A DNA stretch of 63,462 nt from CAXMQS01 sp964195995 (GTDB taxonomy: Bacteria; Actinomycetota; Acidimicrobiia; Spongiisociales; JAOTWH01), in assembly GCA_964195995.1 (NCBI GenBank), contig CAXMQS010000098.1, forward strand, positions 1 to 63,462, written 5' to 3'. Below are positions 52,231 to 61,227 of this stretch, piece after piece (positions within the stretch are counted from its first letter, which is position 1; every line of letters starts with the position of its first letter). The position numbers and the translations under genes were made by a program. The notes under the pieces were generated by a model. It saw only the letters and a program-made list of their open reading frames with translations. It did not search any database and was not told the DNA's origin.

Positions 52231-52709
52231 GAATCTTCTCCCCACAACTCGTGAATGGCGGCATACGTTCCTTGGCCGAACGAGAACTCGATCGTGTTGC
52301 CGTCTGGGTCCTCGACGAAGCAGATGTAGCCGATGGGGGGCGGCATATTCGTCAGCGGGACCGTCAAGGACCCTGCGGACTCGGCACGGGCCGCAACTTC
52401 CTTGACGGCAGCGAGGCTGGTGAGCTCAAAGCCCAGGTGGGCATAGGGCCCAAGAACGGTGGGTGGAGCGAACCCGAATGGATCTTTGTCGGGAGTGAAC
52501 GCCGAGAGCGACAACACGAACGGTTGGGACGCGTCATCAGGATCCGCCAGCCAGACACCGCGACCGTATTCGTCGGTGAGGCGCTTCAGGACCCGCAACG
52601 GGGTGAAGGCCTCGTACCAATCGATCGAGCGATCGATATCGACGACCCGTAGCGCAATGTGCGTCAACCGCGGACGGTCGATCGCGGGTACTGCTTCTTT
52701 CTCAGCCAA
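52227..52709 (-). CDS. VOC (glyoxalase/dioxygenase-fold) family protein
   Basis: A 160-residue vicinal-oxygen-chelate protein with two beta-alpha-beta-beta-beta units. Candidate metal ligands are His in LTHIALRVVDIDRSIDWY, the HLGFE segment and the Glu in FVEDPDGNTIEFSFG. Members include lactoylglutathione lyase, epimerases and dioxygenases; which applies cannot be told. It is encoded between the flavin reductase and the regulator and may detoxify or isomerise a reactive carbonyl made by the aldolase step. Confidence 0.8.
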   Translation of the reverse strand: MAEKEAVPAIDRPRLTHIALRVVDIDRSIDWYEAFTPLRVLKRLTDEYGRGVWLADPDDASQPFVLSLSAFTPDKDPFGFAPPTVLGPYAHLGFELTSLAAVKEVAARAESAGSLTVPLTNMPPPIGYICFVEDPDGNTIEFSFGQGTYAAIHELWGEDS

Positions 52710-52757
52710 CGGCGACCTCCGATGCCGGTTGGTGACGGGGGCGCCGCGGCATCGCTG

Positions 52758-53282
52758 TCACCATTGCCCCTTGGCCCCAGAGGTCACCGGGATGAGGTCA
52801 CCGAAGTACGATTTGTTGCGGTAGACGAGAGTCTCATCCTTGTCGACCGACCCACCACGGACGGCCGCCAGGACGACAGCCGTTTCGTGATAATCAACAA
52901 CACGCTCCACCTCGCACAGCAGATGAGCCGCGGTGTTCGCCAGAATCGGGGTGCCGTCTTCGTCAGAAGACCATTCGAAAACCTCGAACGGATCATCGTC
53001 GCCGAAGGCGAACCCCATCGAGTGTGCGGCCTGATCCGCAGCCAAGATGTTGGCACACAACCGCTGGCCTTCGATCAAGAACGGCCGAGACGAAGCACTG
53101 CCGCCGACGCACATCAGCACAGACGGCGGCTCGCTGGATACCGGGGTGAGCGACGAGATCGTCATCCCGTGCAGACCGCCCGCGTCGTCGACGAGAGTCA
53201 TCACGGCGACACCCGAGGGCATCGCGGCCATGACCTCAGCGCACAACTCGGCTACTCGAGCCTCTAACTCCACGCTGGGCAC
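52758..53282 (-). CDS. Flavin reductase-like FMN-binding domain protein
   Basis: A 174-residue split-barrel flavoprotein of the HpaC/flavin-reductase-like group: MPSGVAVMTLVDDAGGLHGMTISSLTPVSSEPPSVLMCV is the FMN-binding front, followed by FLIEGQRLCANILAADQ and LLCEVERVVDYHETAVVLAAV. Such proteins supply reduced flavin to a partner monooxygenase or act alone. No monooxygenase is encoded in the unit. It lies 12 bases after the aldolase gene, so it is cotranscribed. Confidence 0.82.
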   Translation of the reverse strand: MPSVELEARVAELCAEVMAAMPSGVAVMTLVDDAGGLHGMTISSLTPVSSEPPSVLMCVGGSASSRPFLIEGQRLCANILAADQAAHSMGFAFGDDDPFEVFEWSSDEDGTPILANTAAHLLCEVERVVDYHETAVVLAAVRGGSVDKDETLVYRNKSYFGDLIPVTSGAKGQW

Positions 53283-53294
53283 CTCCCTTTGGCC

Positions 53295-54068
53295 CTACTT
53301 CCCGTGCACGGCGTCGTACAGACGCCTTGTCATCTTCGTCGGATCTGGCGAGCCCCAGGTATTGCGCCCAAAGGCGATGCCAGAAGCGCCGGCCGCCACG
53401 ACATCGGCGGCGTACTGCACTGCCTCGTCCTCGGTGTCGCGCTTGGGGCCACCCAGGATGAACACCGGTACTTCGCAGTTGTCGACGAGCGTCGGCATCT
53501 CAGAGAGGTCCTCGGGAGCCGGCGTCTTGATGGCATCGGCGCCGATCTCCACGCAGATACGCGCCGACTTGGCGAGGTGCTCGGCGTCCCACGGCACCGT
53601 CCTGGCCCAGGAGCCGGGGATCGACTCGACGATGACCGGCATTCCGATCTTCTCGGATTCATTGACCAAGCCCACGACCTTGCGCAGACCGACATGCTCG
53701 TCGTCGGAGCCCGGGAATGCCATGCATACAACGGCGTCTGCTCCGAGCTTGGCGGCCATCTCGAGCTCGTACATCTGGGCGAACTTGTCGCCCTCTGCAT
53801 AGTTCCCGAGCATCGTGGTCGTGCCGTCGATGCGCAACACCATCCCGCAGTTCCTGAAAGCCTCCGGGTAGCGACGGGCGATCTGCCATGAGGAGAGGAT
53901 CCCGTTGGGCCCCCCTTCGGCCACCTTGAGTACCGCATCGAGCGCCGGGCCGTCACCGGAACCGGTTTGCATGTCGATTGCCACCAGGAAGCCGCGCCCG
54001 TCTTCCTCGATGAAGCGGGAGGCCCTTCTGATCTTGCCGGCGCCTATGGCCGATGACACGTTGTCCAT
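53295..54068 (-). CDS. Class I aldolase of the DeoC/FbaB/LsrF superfamily
   Basis: A 257-residue TIM-barrel Schiff-base aldolase. The Lys is in GADAIKTPAPEDL, and the phosphate-binding loop appears as FILGGPKRDTEDE and AFGRNTWGSPDP. VAIDMQTGSG and IDGTTTML are early barrel strands. Relatives cleave phosphorylated ketoses to dihydroxyacetone phosphate plus an aldehyde, or act on AI-2-derived compounds (LsrF). It sits directly after the FGGY kinase gene, so a kinase-then-aldolase sequence is likely. The substrate is unknown. Confidence 0.85.
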   Translation of the reverse strand: MDNVSSAIGAGKIRRASRFIEEDGRGFLVAIDMQTGSGDGPALDAVLKVAEGGPNGILSSWQIARRYPEAFRNCGMVLRIDGTTTMLGNYAEGDKFAQMYELEMAAKLGADAVVCMAFPGSDDEHVGLRKVVGLVNESEKIGMPVIVESIPGSWARTVPWDAEHLAKSARICVEIGADAIKTPAPEDLSEMPTLVDNCEVPVFILGGPKRDTEDEAVQYAADVVAAGASGIAFGRNTWGSPDPTKMTRRLYDAVHGK

Positions 54069-54084
54069 TGCTATCTCCTTGTCG

Positions 54085-55407
54085 TCAGTGTTCTTTCTTC
54101 AAACTATTCGTAATCACATCGGCCAGCCGAGCCTCGGCGGCATCGCCAAGTTCGATGAACCTCCGCAAGCCAACTCGATACACCTCAAGCGGCTCGGGTT
54201 CGATGGTCATCATCTCGGGCGTTGGCCAATCTCCCGGGCCGCCATCTCCGGGACGCGGCCACCAGTCCAGTGCGGCCCCGGCACCGAAGGCGGCGCCGTA
54301 AGCCGACATGTGGTGGAACTCGGGAACATCGATCGGGACCTCGAGAACCGAGGCCTTTATCGACGACCACAACCGACTGCGGGAGGGACCGCCCGAGCAC
54401 ACCAACCGCTGCAGCTCGACACCTTGGCTCGCCAGGTTGGTGGCGATGTGCCCCAGCCCGTACGCCGTCGACTCCAGCAGGGCCCTGGTGACGGTGCCAA
54501 CGTCGTGGGCGATGTGGAGCCCGACGATCTCAGCTCGCAGTTCCAGGTTCCAGCGCGGTGCCCGCTCCCCCTCCAGGAAGGGAAGCACCATGACTCCCTC
54601 GGCGCCGGGCGGGGCATCGGCGGCGAGTTCGAGTAGCTCGGGTACGCCACGCCCCGTGATCTGCGACCACCAGTCGAGCATCGCGCCGTGGGCCGCGACC
54701 GGCCCCCCGATGATGTACACATCGGGAACATGGCTCGCCATCCCGAAAGCGAGGGCGTCGGGGTGGTCCTTCGCCATGACCGCTACGCCAAGGCCACCCG
54801 TTGTGCCTCCCGGATCGAACCCCTTGCCGGGAAGGTCTATCCCACATCCCCACGCCGTCATGTAGGCGTCGTTGGCGCCGGCGGCCAGCGTGATGCCGGC
54901 CGGAATCCCGTGGTCGCCGTTCGTCTTTCCCACGGCGCTTCCGACAGGCACCGTCTCGCCAAATCCCGCAAGCGGACTGGACCCAGGCCACAGGCTCTGC
55001 GAGTCGTCGGGGCCACCGAGACGGGCGGCCATCCAGTCCCATAGCTGACGCGGCTCAACATGATCACCGTATGTCTCGCGCAACACCGCCGACTGCGAGT
55101 GGTGCTGGTCTGGCGGACCAATCGAAGCTCCCGCCTCGTGGCGGAACGTGATAGCTCGCTCTCCGGTGGAGGCGACGGTGGTCGGACCCTGGCCGCCGAT
55201 GCAGATCGCTTCCGGATCGACCTCGAGGCTGTTGATCGCCTCGGCAGCTCCAACCAGCCAGGAGGCGGGATCCGCCTCGCCGATCGGAAGATCGTCCGCC
55301 GGGTAGCCAGCCGTGGCACTCGCCACGACCGCGCCGGATCTGGTCACAGCGACGGCTCGCGCCGAACTGCTCCCCACATCCATCCCGACAACAACCGGCT
55401 CAGTCAT
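54085..55407 (-). CDS. FGGY-family carbohydrate kinase
   Basis: A 440-residue sugar kinase of the actin-like ATPase fold. The N-terminal VVGMDVGSSSARAVAVTRSG is the phosphate-1 motif; ICIGGQGPTTV and the ADP-binding GGPSRSRLWSSIKASVL and SAYGAAFGAGAAL are present. AGANDAYMTAWGCG holds the catalytic-base Asp region. It is closest in feel to xylulose/ribulose-type kinases, but the acceptor cannot be named. The ATG overlaps the ADH stop by 8 bases. It should phosphorylate the oxidised substrate before aldol cleavage. Confidence 0.87.
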   Translation of the reverse strand: MTEPVVVGMDVGSSSARAVAVTRSGAVVASATAGYPADDLPIGEADPASWLVGAAEAINSLEVDPEAICIGGQGPTTVASTGERAITFRHEAGASIGPPDQHHSQSAVLRETYGDHVEPRQLWDWMAARLGGPDDSQSLWPGSSPLAGFGETVPVGSAVGKTNGDHGIPAGITLAAGANDAYMTAWGCGIDLPGKGFDPGGTTGGLGVAVMAKDHPDALAFGMASHVPDVYIIGGPVAAHGAMLDWWSQITGRGVPELLELAADAPPGAEGVMVLPFLEGERAPRWNLELRAEIVGLHIAHDVGTVTRALLESTAYGLGHIATNLASQGVELQRLVCSGGPSRSRLWSSIKASVLEVPIDVPEFHHMSAYGAAFGAGAALDWWPRPGDGGPGDWPTPEMMTIEPEPLEVYRVGLRRFIELGDAAEARLADVITNSLKKEH

Positions 55408-56425
55408 CCGGGGTCGGTGGCTCCACAAAGACGCGGAAGGTTGGCTCGCTCGTCACCAGGGTGAGGGCGTCCGCCACCGTGTCGAAGTCGTACGTTGCGG
55501 TCACGAGTGAGTCGAGATCGTCTGCGAGAATCCCCGACCGGATGTACGCCGAGCCCAGCTGCCAATCCTCAGGCTCCTGACTGAACGCTCCGACGATCGA
55601 CACCTCTTCACGATGTGATCTGTCGGCGCCAACGCTCGCCGGCAACTCCTTGTCGAAGGCGCTGTAGAGAACGACCGTTCCTCCGTAGTCGGCCATCTCA
55701 ACGGCTAGGTCGACTCCGCCCATTGCCGTGACGAAGACGACGTCCTGCTTGCCGCCGACTTCGAAGGCTTCGTCGGGGGTAGCCGTCCAGGTGGCACCGG
55801 CTTGCTTGGCGAGCTCGAGCCGCTCCTGGGAAATATCTATCACACCGACGCTCGACGCGCCGCCGACGCGGGTCAGGGCCAGATGGAGTCGCCCCATGAA
55901 CCCCCCGCCGATGATGGCGACGCGATCGCCCGGCTGGAACCCACCCTGGCGCAACGAGTGCACGGAGCAGGCGATCGGTTCACCCATCGCCGCGTGGTAG
56001 ATCGGGGCATCACCGACCGGATACACCGACTTGGCGTCGATAGCCACCCGCCCCGCGAAGCCACCGAAAGAGACTGTCCCATCTTGCAGTTGGCGGCCTT
56101 GGCGCGACCGGCACAGCGCGCTCTTGCCACGACGGCATGGCGTACAAGTCCCGCACCGGGTGAGCAGGTCAATGGTTACCCGATCCCCCACCTGCGGTGA
56201 TCCCTCAAGGCCGTCGACCGTGGCCCCGACCTTGGTGACGACACCGGCCGACTCGTGGCCCGGTGCCACCGGGTACCACTGCTTGTCGCCGGCGAACAAC
56301 CGACGCTCAAAGGTGCAGATGCCGCAGGCCCCGATGTCCACAACTACCTGTTCGGGACCTGGCTCCGGCGACGGCTCCGATCGAACCTCTACCTCGCCCA
56401 CTCCAGTAAACACAACAACTTCCAC
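55400..56425 (-). CDS. Zinc-dependent medium-chain alcohol/polyol dehydrogenase
   Basis: A 341-residue MDR enzyme. The catalytic-zinc region is GACGICTFERRLF with GHESAGVVTKVG. The structural zinc is held by Cys residues in LLTRCGTCTPCRRGKSALC. The Rossmann loop is VAIIGGGFMGRLHLALTRVGG with an acidic residue in VGVIDISQERLELA, suggesting NAD. It resembles sorbitol/threonine-dehydrogenase-like enzymes. It is the first gene of its unit, with the operator 71-95 bases upstream. Confidence 0.88.
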   Translation of the reverse strand: MEVVVFTGVGEVEVRSEPSPEPGPEQVVVDIGACGICTFERRLFAGDKQWYPVAPGHESAGVVTKVGATVDGLEGSPQVGDRVTIDLLTRCGTCTPCRRGKSALCRSRQGRQLQDGTVSFGGFAGRVAIDAKSVYPVGDAPIYHAAMGEPIACSVHSLRQGGFQPGDRVAIIGGGFMGRLHLALTRVGGASSVGVIDISQERLELAKQAGATWTATPDEAFEVGGKQDVVFVTAMGGVDLAVEMADYGGTVVLYSAFDKELPASVGADRSHREEVSIVGAFSQEPEDWQLGSAYIRSGILADDLDSLVTATYDFDTVADALTLVTSEPTFRVFVEPPTPDD

Positions 56426-56495
56426 GATGCCTCCCGATCGTTAGGACCGCGCTCCGCCATGGTTCGAGCAGCTATGGCCTACCGGCCAGGCGCTC

Positions 56496-56520
56496 CTATG
56501 GTCATACGGTCAGACCATAG
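56496..56520. promoter_or_regulatory. GntR/FCD operator upstream of the ADH-kinase-aldolase unit
   Basis: TGGTCATACGGTCAGACCA (56499-56517) contains two overlapping half-matched FCD sites and is bounded by CTATGGTC and GACCATAG, an 8-bp inverted repeat. It matches the site before grdE (CGGTCTTACGGTCAGACCA) at 17 of 19 positions and carries the same core as the importer operator. Confidence 0.8.
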
Positions 56521-56540
56521 CACCATGGCTATGCGCTCCT

Positions 56541-57992
56541 CTACCCCCAGGAGACCTCGCCGGTCTTGATGCTCACCGACTTCTGGTTGAGAAACTCGTA
56601 AATGGCGTCCGGGCCCTCGCTCACGCCATGGCCACTCGACTTGTACGGCGAGCGACTCACCTCGAATGCCGCGGTGTAGTAGTGATTGACATAGACCTGG
56701 GCGGCCTCGAGCGCTTGAGCGACGGAGTGGGCGCGGGTGACGTTCTCCGTCCACACGGCCGATGCCAGACCAAAGGACGAGTCATTGGCCTGTGCGATCG
56801 CCTCGTCCTGGGTTTCGAACGAAGACACCGCCAGCACGGGGCCGAAGATCTCCTCGCGAGCGATCGAGGCGTCGTTAGGCACGCGATCGAAGATCGTCGG
56901 TTCGACGAAGAACCCCTTCTGCAGCGCCGGGTCGTCCGGCGTCCCACCGCCGGTTACCAGCTCGGCGTCCTTCTTGCCCTGGTCGATGTAGTCGAGGACC
57001 CTCTCCTTCTGCTTGGCCGTGATGACGGGACCCATCAGGGCCTCGGCCTCCGGACCGCCGATGGTGATGTCCTTGGCCTTGTCGGCGAGACGCGACACGA
57101 ACTCGTCGTGGATCGATTCCTGCACCAAGAGCCGCGACCCTGCAACGCAGATCTGGCCGGAGTTGGCGAAGATGGCGAAGATGGCGCCGTCGAGGGCGGC
57201 CTCCATGTCGGCATCTTCAAAGACGATGTTCGGCGACTTGCCGCCGAGCTCCATGACGGTGTGGATGTCGTTCCCTGCTGAGTTCTCCATGATGGTGCGC
57301 CCCGTCGTTGTCGACCCCGTGAAGTAGATCCCGTCGAAGCCGGCGTGCTGCGCGAAAAGGTTGCCGAGTCCGCTGCCGCGTCCGGTGATGACGTTGAAAA
57401 CGCCCGGAGGCAGGCCGCACTCGACCGCCAACTCCGCGAACTTCAGGAGCGTCAGCGGAGCCTCGCTCGAGGGCTTGACGACAACCGAGTTCCCTGCGGC
57501 CAGCGCCGGTGCGATCGTCCTGCTGCCGATCCACAGGGGGCCGTTCCAGGGGACGATGTGTCCGGTCACGCCGACGGGTTCACGCAGTGTGTAGCTGAGG
57601 TGGGTGCCCGGGCTGACGAAGGTGTCGCCGCGGATCTTGTCAGCCATGCCCGCGTAGTACTCGAAGCGGCGAGCCGCAACGTCGTGCATGGTCCACAGGC
57701 CGGTCCCGACGGAGCCACCTGAGTTGAGGCTGTAGAGCTCGGCGAACTCCTGGGCGCGCTCCTTCAGCGTCTCCGCGATCTTGTTGAGGACCTGGGCGCG
57801 GACCCTTGGGTGCGTTTCGCGCCACACCTTGAGACCGGCCGTCGCCGACTCAACAGCATCGTCGAGATCGCTCTGACCGCCGTCGGGGACCGTTGCCAGA
57901 ACCTCGGCGGTCGACGGGTTGACCACTTCCAGGCGATCGTCACCGGCACCGGCAACCCACTCGCCGTTGATGTACATCTCGAACTTCAGCAT
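56541..57992 (-). CDS. NAD(P)-dependent aldehyde dehydrogenase
   Basis: A 483-residue ALDH. The catalytic Cys is in FANSGQICVAGSRL and the general-base Glu in VMELGGKSPNIVF; NAD-binding features are IVPWNGPLW and ITGRGSGLGNLF. It resembles betaine-aldehyde/aminoaldehyde dehydrogenases in overall pattern, but the substrate is not fixed by sequence. It is the last gene of the grd unit (AAGGAG before the ATG, 15 bases after grdA). This suggests that it makes the acid that the reductase then uses, or oxidises an aldehyde from the aldolase. Confidence 0.93.
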   Translation of the reverse strand: MLKFEMYINGEWVAGAGDDRLEVVNPSTAEVLATVPDGGQSDLDDAVESATAGLKVWRETHPRVRAQVLNKIAETLKERAQEFAELYSLNSGGSVGTGLWTMHDVAARRFEYYAGMADKIRGDTFVSPGTHLSYTLREPVGVTGHIVPWNGPLWIGSRTIAPALAAGNSVVVKPSSEAPLTLLKFAELAVECGLPPGVFNVITGRGSGLGNLFAQHAGFDGIYFTGSTTTGRTIMENSAGNDIHTVMELGGKSPNIVFEDADMEAALDGAIFAIFANSGQICVAGSRLLVQESIHDEFVSRLADKAKDITIGGPEAEALMGPVITAKQKERVLDYIDQGKKDAELVTGGGTPDDPALQKGFFVEPTIFDRVPNDASIAREEIFGPVLAVSSFETQDEAIAQANDSSFGLASAVWTENVTRAHSVAQALEAAQVYVNHYYTAAFEVSRSPYKSSGHGVSEGPDAIYEFLNQKSVSIKTGEVSWG

Positions 57993-58007
57993 GCTCGCGC
58001 TCCTTCG

Positions 58008-58472
58008 CTACGCCTCTTCGCGCTCCCTGTAGAACCTGACCCACTTGATGATCTCATCGACATCTGCCGACAGCTCCATCAAGCCGACGTGATCCTGATA
58101 CAGGTCGGCGTCCATGTGCTCTTTGATCTCCGGCTCCAGTATGTGATACACCGGGAGTCCCAACGGGACTCCGGCCAATGGACCGGCCCAGGTCGGATCG
58201 CCTCTCGTGACCGTCTCTGCAAATAGCCCAGCACTGTTTGGATCAGGCTGGCCGAGGATGATGATCATCTCGTCTTTGCCGACAGTCTCCGCAAGGTGAT
58301 TCACGCTGGCCTGGTCATCCAGGTCCATGGCTCCACCAGATGTTCAGACGAAGCACTCAGTAACGCTGAATACGACGGTCGCGCCTGCGGATTCGGCCAG
58401 CAGCTTGAGACTGGGGCCGCTGACGCCTTCGCGTTCGCCGATGGCAACAACTTGCTTGCCCTTCAGCTCCAT
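58008..58472 (-). CDS. grdA: Glycine/sarcosine/betaine reductase complex selenoprotein A (UGA decoded as selenocysteine)
   Basis: A 154-residue GrdA with one in-frame TGA (58346-58344) at codon 43. It reads MELKGKQVVAIGEREGVSGP up to FSVTECFVU, then TSGGAMDLDDQAS and on to the normal stop. C-x-x-U followed by T-x-x-GAMDL is the exact GrdA active site, and both parts align across the TGA, so this is recoding and not a pseudogene. A hairpin follows the TGA. AGGAGGTG lies 5 bases before the ATG. GrdA carries the carboxymethyl-selenoether between the substrate-specific protein B and protein C. Standard gene finders would call only the 106 codons after the TGA. Confidence 0.93.
58307..58327 (-). 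promoter_or_regulatory. Candidate SECIS hairpin in grdA
   Basis: Reading the minus strand, TGG-A-CCTGG-ATGA-CCAGG-CCA forms 8 bp with one bulged A and a 4-base loop, starting 17 bases after the UGA. An alternative stem (CATC-TGGT with ACC-TG-GATG) begins 2 bases after the UGA. Bacterial SECIS elements lie immediately 3' of the UGA, inside the gene, as here. Confidence 0.6.
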
Positions 58473-58485
58473 AACACCTCCTCTC

Positions 58486-59907
58486 TCAATCGTGGGACGA
58501 CTCGATGACAAAAGACACTCCGTCGACCAGCTGTGTCATGCGACCAAGGAACAGGCTGCCCTTGGCGACCACCATAACTCTGGCCAGATCTCCTGATCGC
58601 ATGGCGGCGAGCGCATGGCCGAGGTAGGGCACGCCTGCCGGAATATGGCCCTGAGTGGGGGCGAACCCAGGCATGCCGCGGGCAGCGACGAACTCGTCCA
58701 TGTCATCGCGCTCGATCTCGCCTCCGAGGACTGCCATGGCGGCCAAGGTTCGGTAGTTCCCCTTGGGAACGTCTCCGCTGCCACCCAGCTCGGTGATCTC
58801 GGGATTGTGGAGCTCGACGGCGTACCTGTCGATGTCCGTCATCTTGAGGCCGGCCCTCTCGAGTGGGTCGACAACCAGGGCCTGATATACGGCCTGGGGA
58901 GAGGAGCCGGCACCGATCGGGTGCTTCCCCGTGAGGTCGAGCCGCAGCTTCATGCCGGTGCCATCGTCGGGGCCAACGACGAAGGCCATCCCTGCGAGGG
59001 CATCCTCCAGGATGGGCACACCCGACCGCATGTGGCCACGGAACTTCATCCCCAGCTTGGCCTGGGAGCCGCCGCCGAGAACGACGACGTACTTGTGCAC
59101 TCCCGAGGCCACCAGCGCCGCCGCCATGATGAGGGCGTGCACCGGCGCCGCGCAGAAGGCCTTGACGTCGGACCCGGTCGCGTTGACACAACCGACGACT
59201 TCGCCAACGGCTTTGGAGAGACTGCCTGCCCCCCGCTGGTAGCGGTCGCCGACCGCCTCTTCGCCGGAGTTGATGAGGTAGTCGACCTCCTCGTAACTCA
59301 CCCGGCTGCTCTTCATGACCTCAGACACCGCCAGCACTGCTGTCGCCTTGCAGGCGAGGTTCTCCAGCAGGACGCCGGCGTCGAGCGATGGATCCTTGTC
59401 GTGAGCGGTTCGCAGGAAGCCGGCGACCACGCCTCGGTGAAAGAGCGGGAGGCCCCCGCCTGCGGCGACAAGTTGCTCTAGCTCCTCGGGAGGAACACCG
59501 GTGATTCGGTCTTTGCGGTGGTCGAAATGGTCGAGCGCGGCCAGCGCCTCCGCCGCCAGGTCGGTACTGATCGTCATCAGGTCGAAGTCATCTGACAGCT
59601 TCATCAGGCCGTACAGCGCGGCCTGATCGACAATGCGACCGAACGGACCAACGACATCGGCATCGGCCATGGTGTTCTCGAACCATGGCCGCTCCATAGC
59701 GCCAAGCTCGTCTGGATTCAGGTTGCCGATGAAGGTCTGGTTCGGCGGATAGGAATACATCTCGGGCCAGGAGCGAAGTGAGTCGGTCATCTGGCCAAGG
59801 AGCGACGGTTCCATTTCGATCTCACGCCGCGGCTTGGACCCGTAGCGGATGAAATCCGGGGCATGCGCCAAGATGTACGACGTGGCAAGGATCGCGGGTT
59901 GTTCCAT
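58486..59907 (-). CDS. grdC: Glycine reductase protein C, beta-type subunit (GrdC-like)
   Basis: A 473-residue ketoacyl-synthase-III-like protein. EQPAILATSYILAHAPDFIRYGSKP at the N terminus and the thiolase-fold block GSDVKAFCAAPVHALIMAAALVASG (Cys252) match GrdC. In the known system protein C (GrdC plus GrdD) takes the acyl group as a ketene/thioester from GrdA and releases acetyl phosphate. No grdD is seen in the window, so the release step here may differ, or grdD is elsewhere. GGGAGA precedes the ATG; the gene lies 9 bases after grdB. Confidence 0.88.
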   Translation of the reverse strand: MEQPAILATSYILAHAPDFIRYGSKPRREIEMEPSLLGQMTDSLRSWPEMYSYPPNQTFIGNLNPDELGAMERPWFENTMADADVVGPFGRIVDQAALYGLMKLSDDFDLMTISTDLAAEALAALDHFDHRKDRITGVPPEELEQLVAAGGGLPLFHRGVVAGFLRTAHDKDPSLDAGVLLENLACKATAVLAVSEVMKSSRVSYEEVDYLINSGEEAVGDRYQRGAGSLSKAVGEVVGCVNATGSDVKAFCAAPVHALIMAAALVASGVHKYVVVLGGGSQAKLGMKFRGHMRSGVPILEDALAGMAFVVGPDDGTGMKLRLDLTGKHPIGAGSSPQAVYQALVVDPLERAGLKMTDIDRYAVELHNPEITELGGSGDVPKGNYRTLAAMAVLGGEIERDDMDEFVAARGMPGFAPTQGHIPAGVPYLGHALAAMRSGDLARVMVVAKGSLFLGRMTQLVDGVSFVIESSHD

Positions 59908-59916
59908 CGGTTCTCC

Positions 59917-61227
59917 CTACCAGTCGGCGAAGATCTGCGACTCCTCGATGGGGGTCGCTATGGCGTTTAGGGCTTTGCGCACCTGGCCTTTGCGCCAAGC
60001 ACCTTCTTCTTCGGGGGAGCGGGTCGGGTCGCCGACCGGGTGCGGGATGAGGCCGGACGCCAGGATGCGATTGGCCCCCGCGACCTTGGCCATCGAGGTC
60101 ATGGCCGTCAGCAGGGCGGCCGGGAGCCCATTCTTCTCGATCATCTTGGAGAGCGTTGCCCCGCAACGCGTTCCAGTTCCTCAGGTGCTGGTGACGATCA
60201 CCGCGTGAACGCCGTCGGAGATCAGCTGGCGGGCGATCTCCTCCCCGATCCTCTCGCTGTTGGTGACGGTGGTTCCGGTCCCTGTCGTCACGTAGAAGTA
60301 GTCGTGAAGGCGGCCGATGACGCCTTCTTCTTCCAGCTCACGCGCCGCATCCAACGGCACCAGGCGGTCGGGGTCCGCATCAACCCATTGCGAGTCGTAT
60401 CCGGCGTGGATCGACTTGAAGCCCGCCCCATCGTCGGCGGCGAGCATCGAGACGGGGTAGCGAGCCCACTTGGTAGCGCTCGACGATTCGATCCGGTCCG
60501 GATTGTCCTCAGGCACCAGACCGCCCTCGGTCACGAGCGCGACCGTGGCCTCGGACAGATCCAGGCCGAGCAGCGCTGGAGGAACCGCCTCGACTTGGGC
60601 GGGCAGGGCGACCTCGCTGACGAAGGGCTCGCCGCGGACCTTGGCAAGGAGCATGTCGGCTGCTCGCTTGGCAACAGGCTCTTCGGCGATCCAATTGGCG
60701 CGGTACCCCATCGGGACCCGCCCGTCTTCATCGGCAGGAAGTAGTTGCCCTCCCTTGGCGAGCCGCATGCCGACCCGGGCGATGCCGACCATGGCGTCGG
60801 CCATGCCGCCGGCCGAGTCCCCAGTGGGGACGATCACGATGCGGCTGCGATACACATCAACAGCCGGGGCCTCGGGGAAGAGCGCGGTGATGGCCGGGAT
60901 GCCGAGCCGCTCTGCGGCGGCTACGCAAACCGCGCCGCAGGCAAGGCCGTAGCGACCGGCATTGAAGGCAGGGCCGGCCACCACAAGGTCGGGCTGGCTC
61001 TCGCGAAGTGCCGCCACCACAGCTTCGATGTTGGCCTCGGGATCCTCGTGGAACGCGTTGTCGCCGCAGACGAGGGTCTGCACGATCTCGCCGTCACCGT
61101 CGAGGATCATCTCGAGGGCCCGCCCCGGACCAACGGCACCTTCTCTCACCTCGAAGAGGGCGCCTGCCTTGTCTTCGCCTCCGATGCCGGCGAAGAACTG
61201 GTTGATGTAGTGGGCGATTCGGATCAT
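59917..61227 (-). CDS. grdB: Glycine/sarcosine/betaine reductase protein B selenoprotein subunit (UGA decoded as selenocysteine)
   Basis: A 436-residue GrdB/GrdF/GrdH-type protein with one in-frame TGA (60183-60181) at codon 349. Before it the sequence reads ISDGVHAVIVTST, after it GTGTRCGATLSKMIEKNG, and then it runs 87 codons to a normal stop. This is the family's T-S-T-U-G-T-x-T-R-C-G-A-T signature. The selenocysteine attacks the substrate carbon and releases the amine. The central Cys of the U-x-x-C-x-x-C pattern I recall is Gly here. The ATG follows the grdE stop directly (TAGATG). Whether the substrate is glycine, sarcosine, betaine or something new cannot be read. Confidence 0.92.
60153..60169 (-). 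promoter_or_regulatory. Candidate SECIS hairpin in grdB
   Basis: On the minus strand GCGTTGC-GGG-GCAACGC is a perfect 7-bp stem (or 6 bp with a 5-base loop) starting 12 bases after the UGA, with the loop about 19-21 bases downstream. This spacing fits known bacterial SECIS elements. Confidence 0.7.

Noticed and set aside
53295..56425. An AI-2 (Lsr) uptake and processing locus because of the kinase plus LsrF-like aldolase
   Set aside because: No LsrB-, LsrR- or LsrG-like genes are present, the importer is BMP type and the dehydrogenases and Grd genes do not fit AI-2 processing.
58008..58328. A 106-codon frame starting MDLDDQASVNHLAETVG taken as a separate small gene, or grdA as a pseudogene
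   Set aside because: The frame upstream of the TGA encodes the N-terminal half of GrdA with a perfect ribosome site, and the TGA is at the family's selenocysteine codon.
59917..60144. A short frame after the grdB TGA as an independent gene
   Set aside because: It is in phase with grdB across the Sec codon and aligns with the GrdB C terminus.
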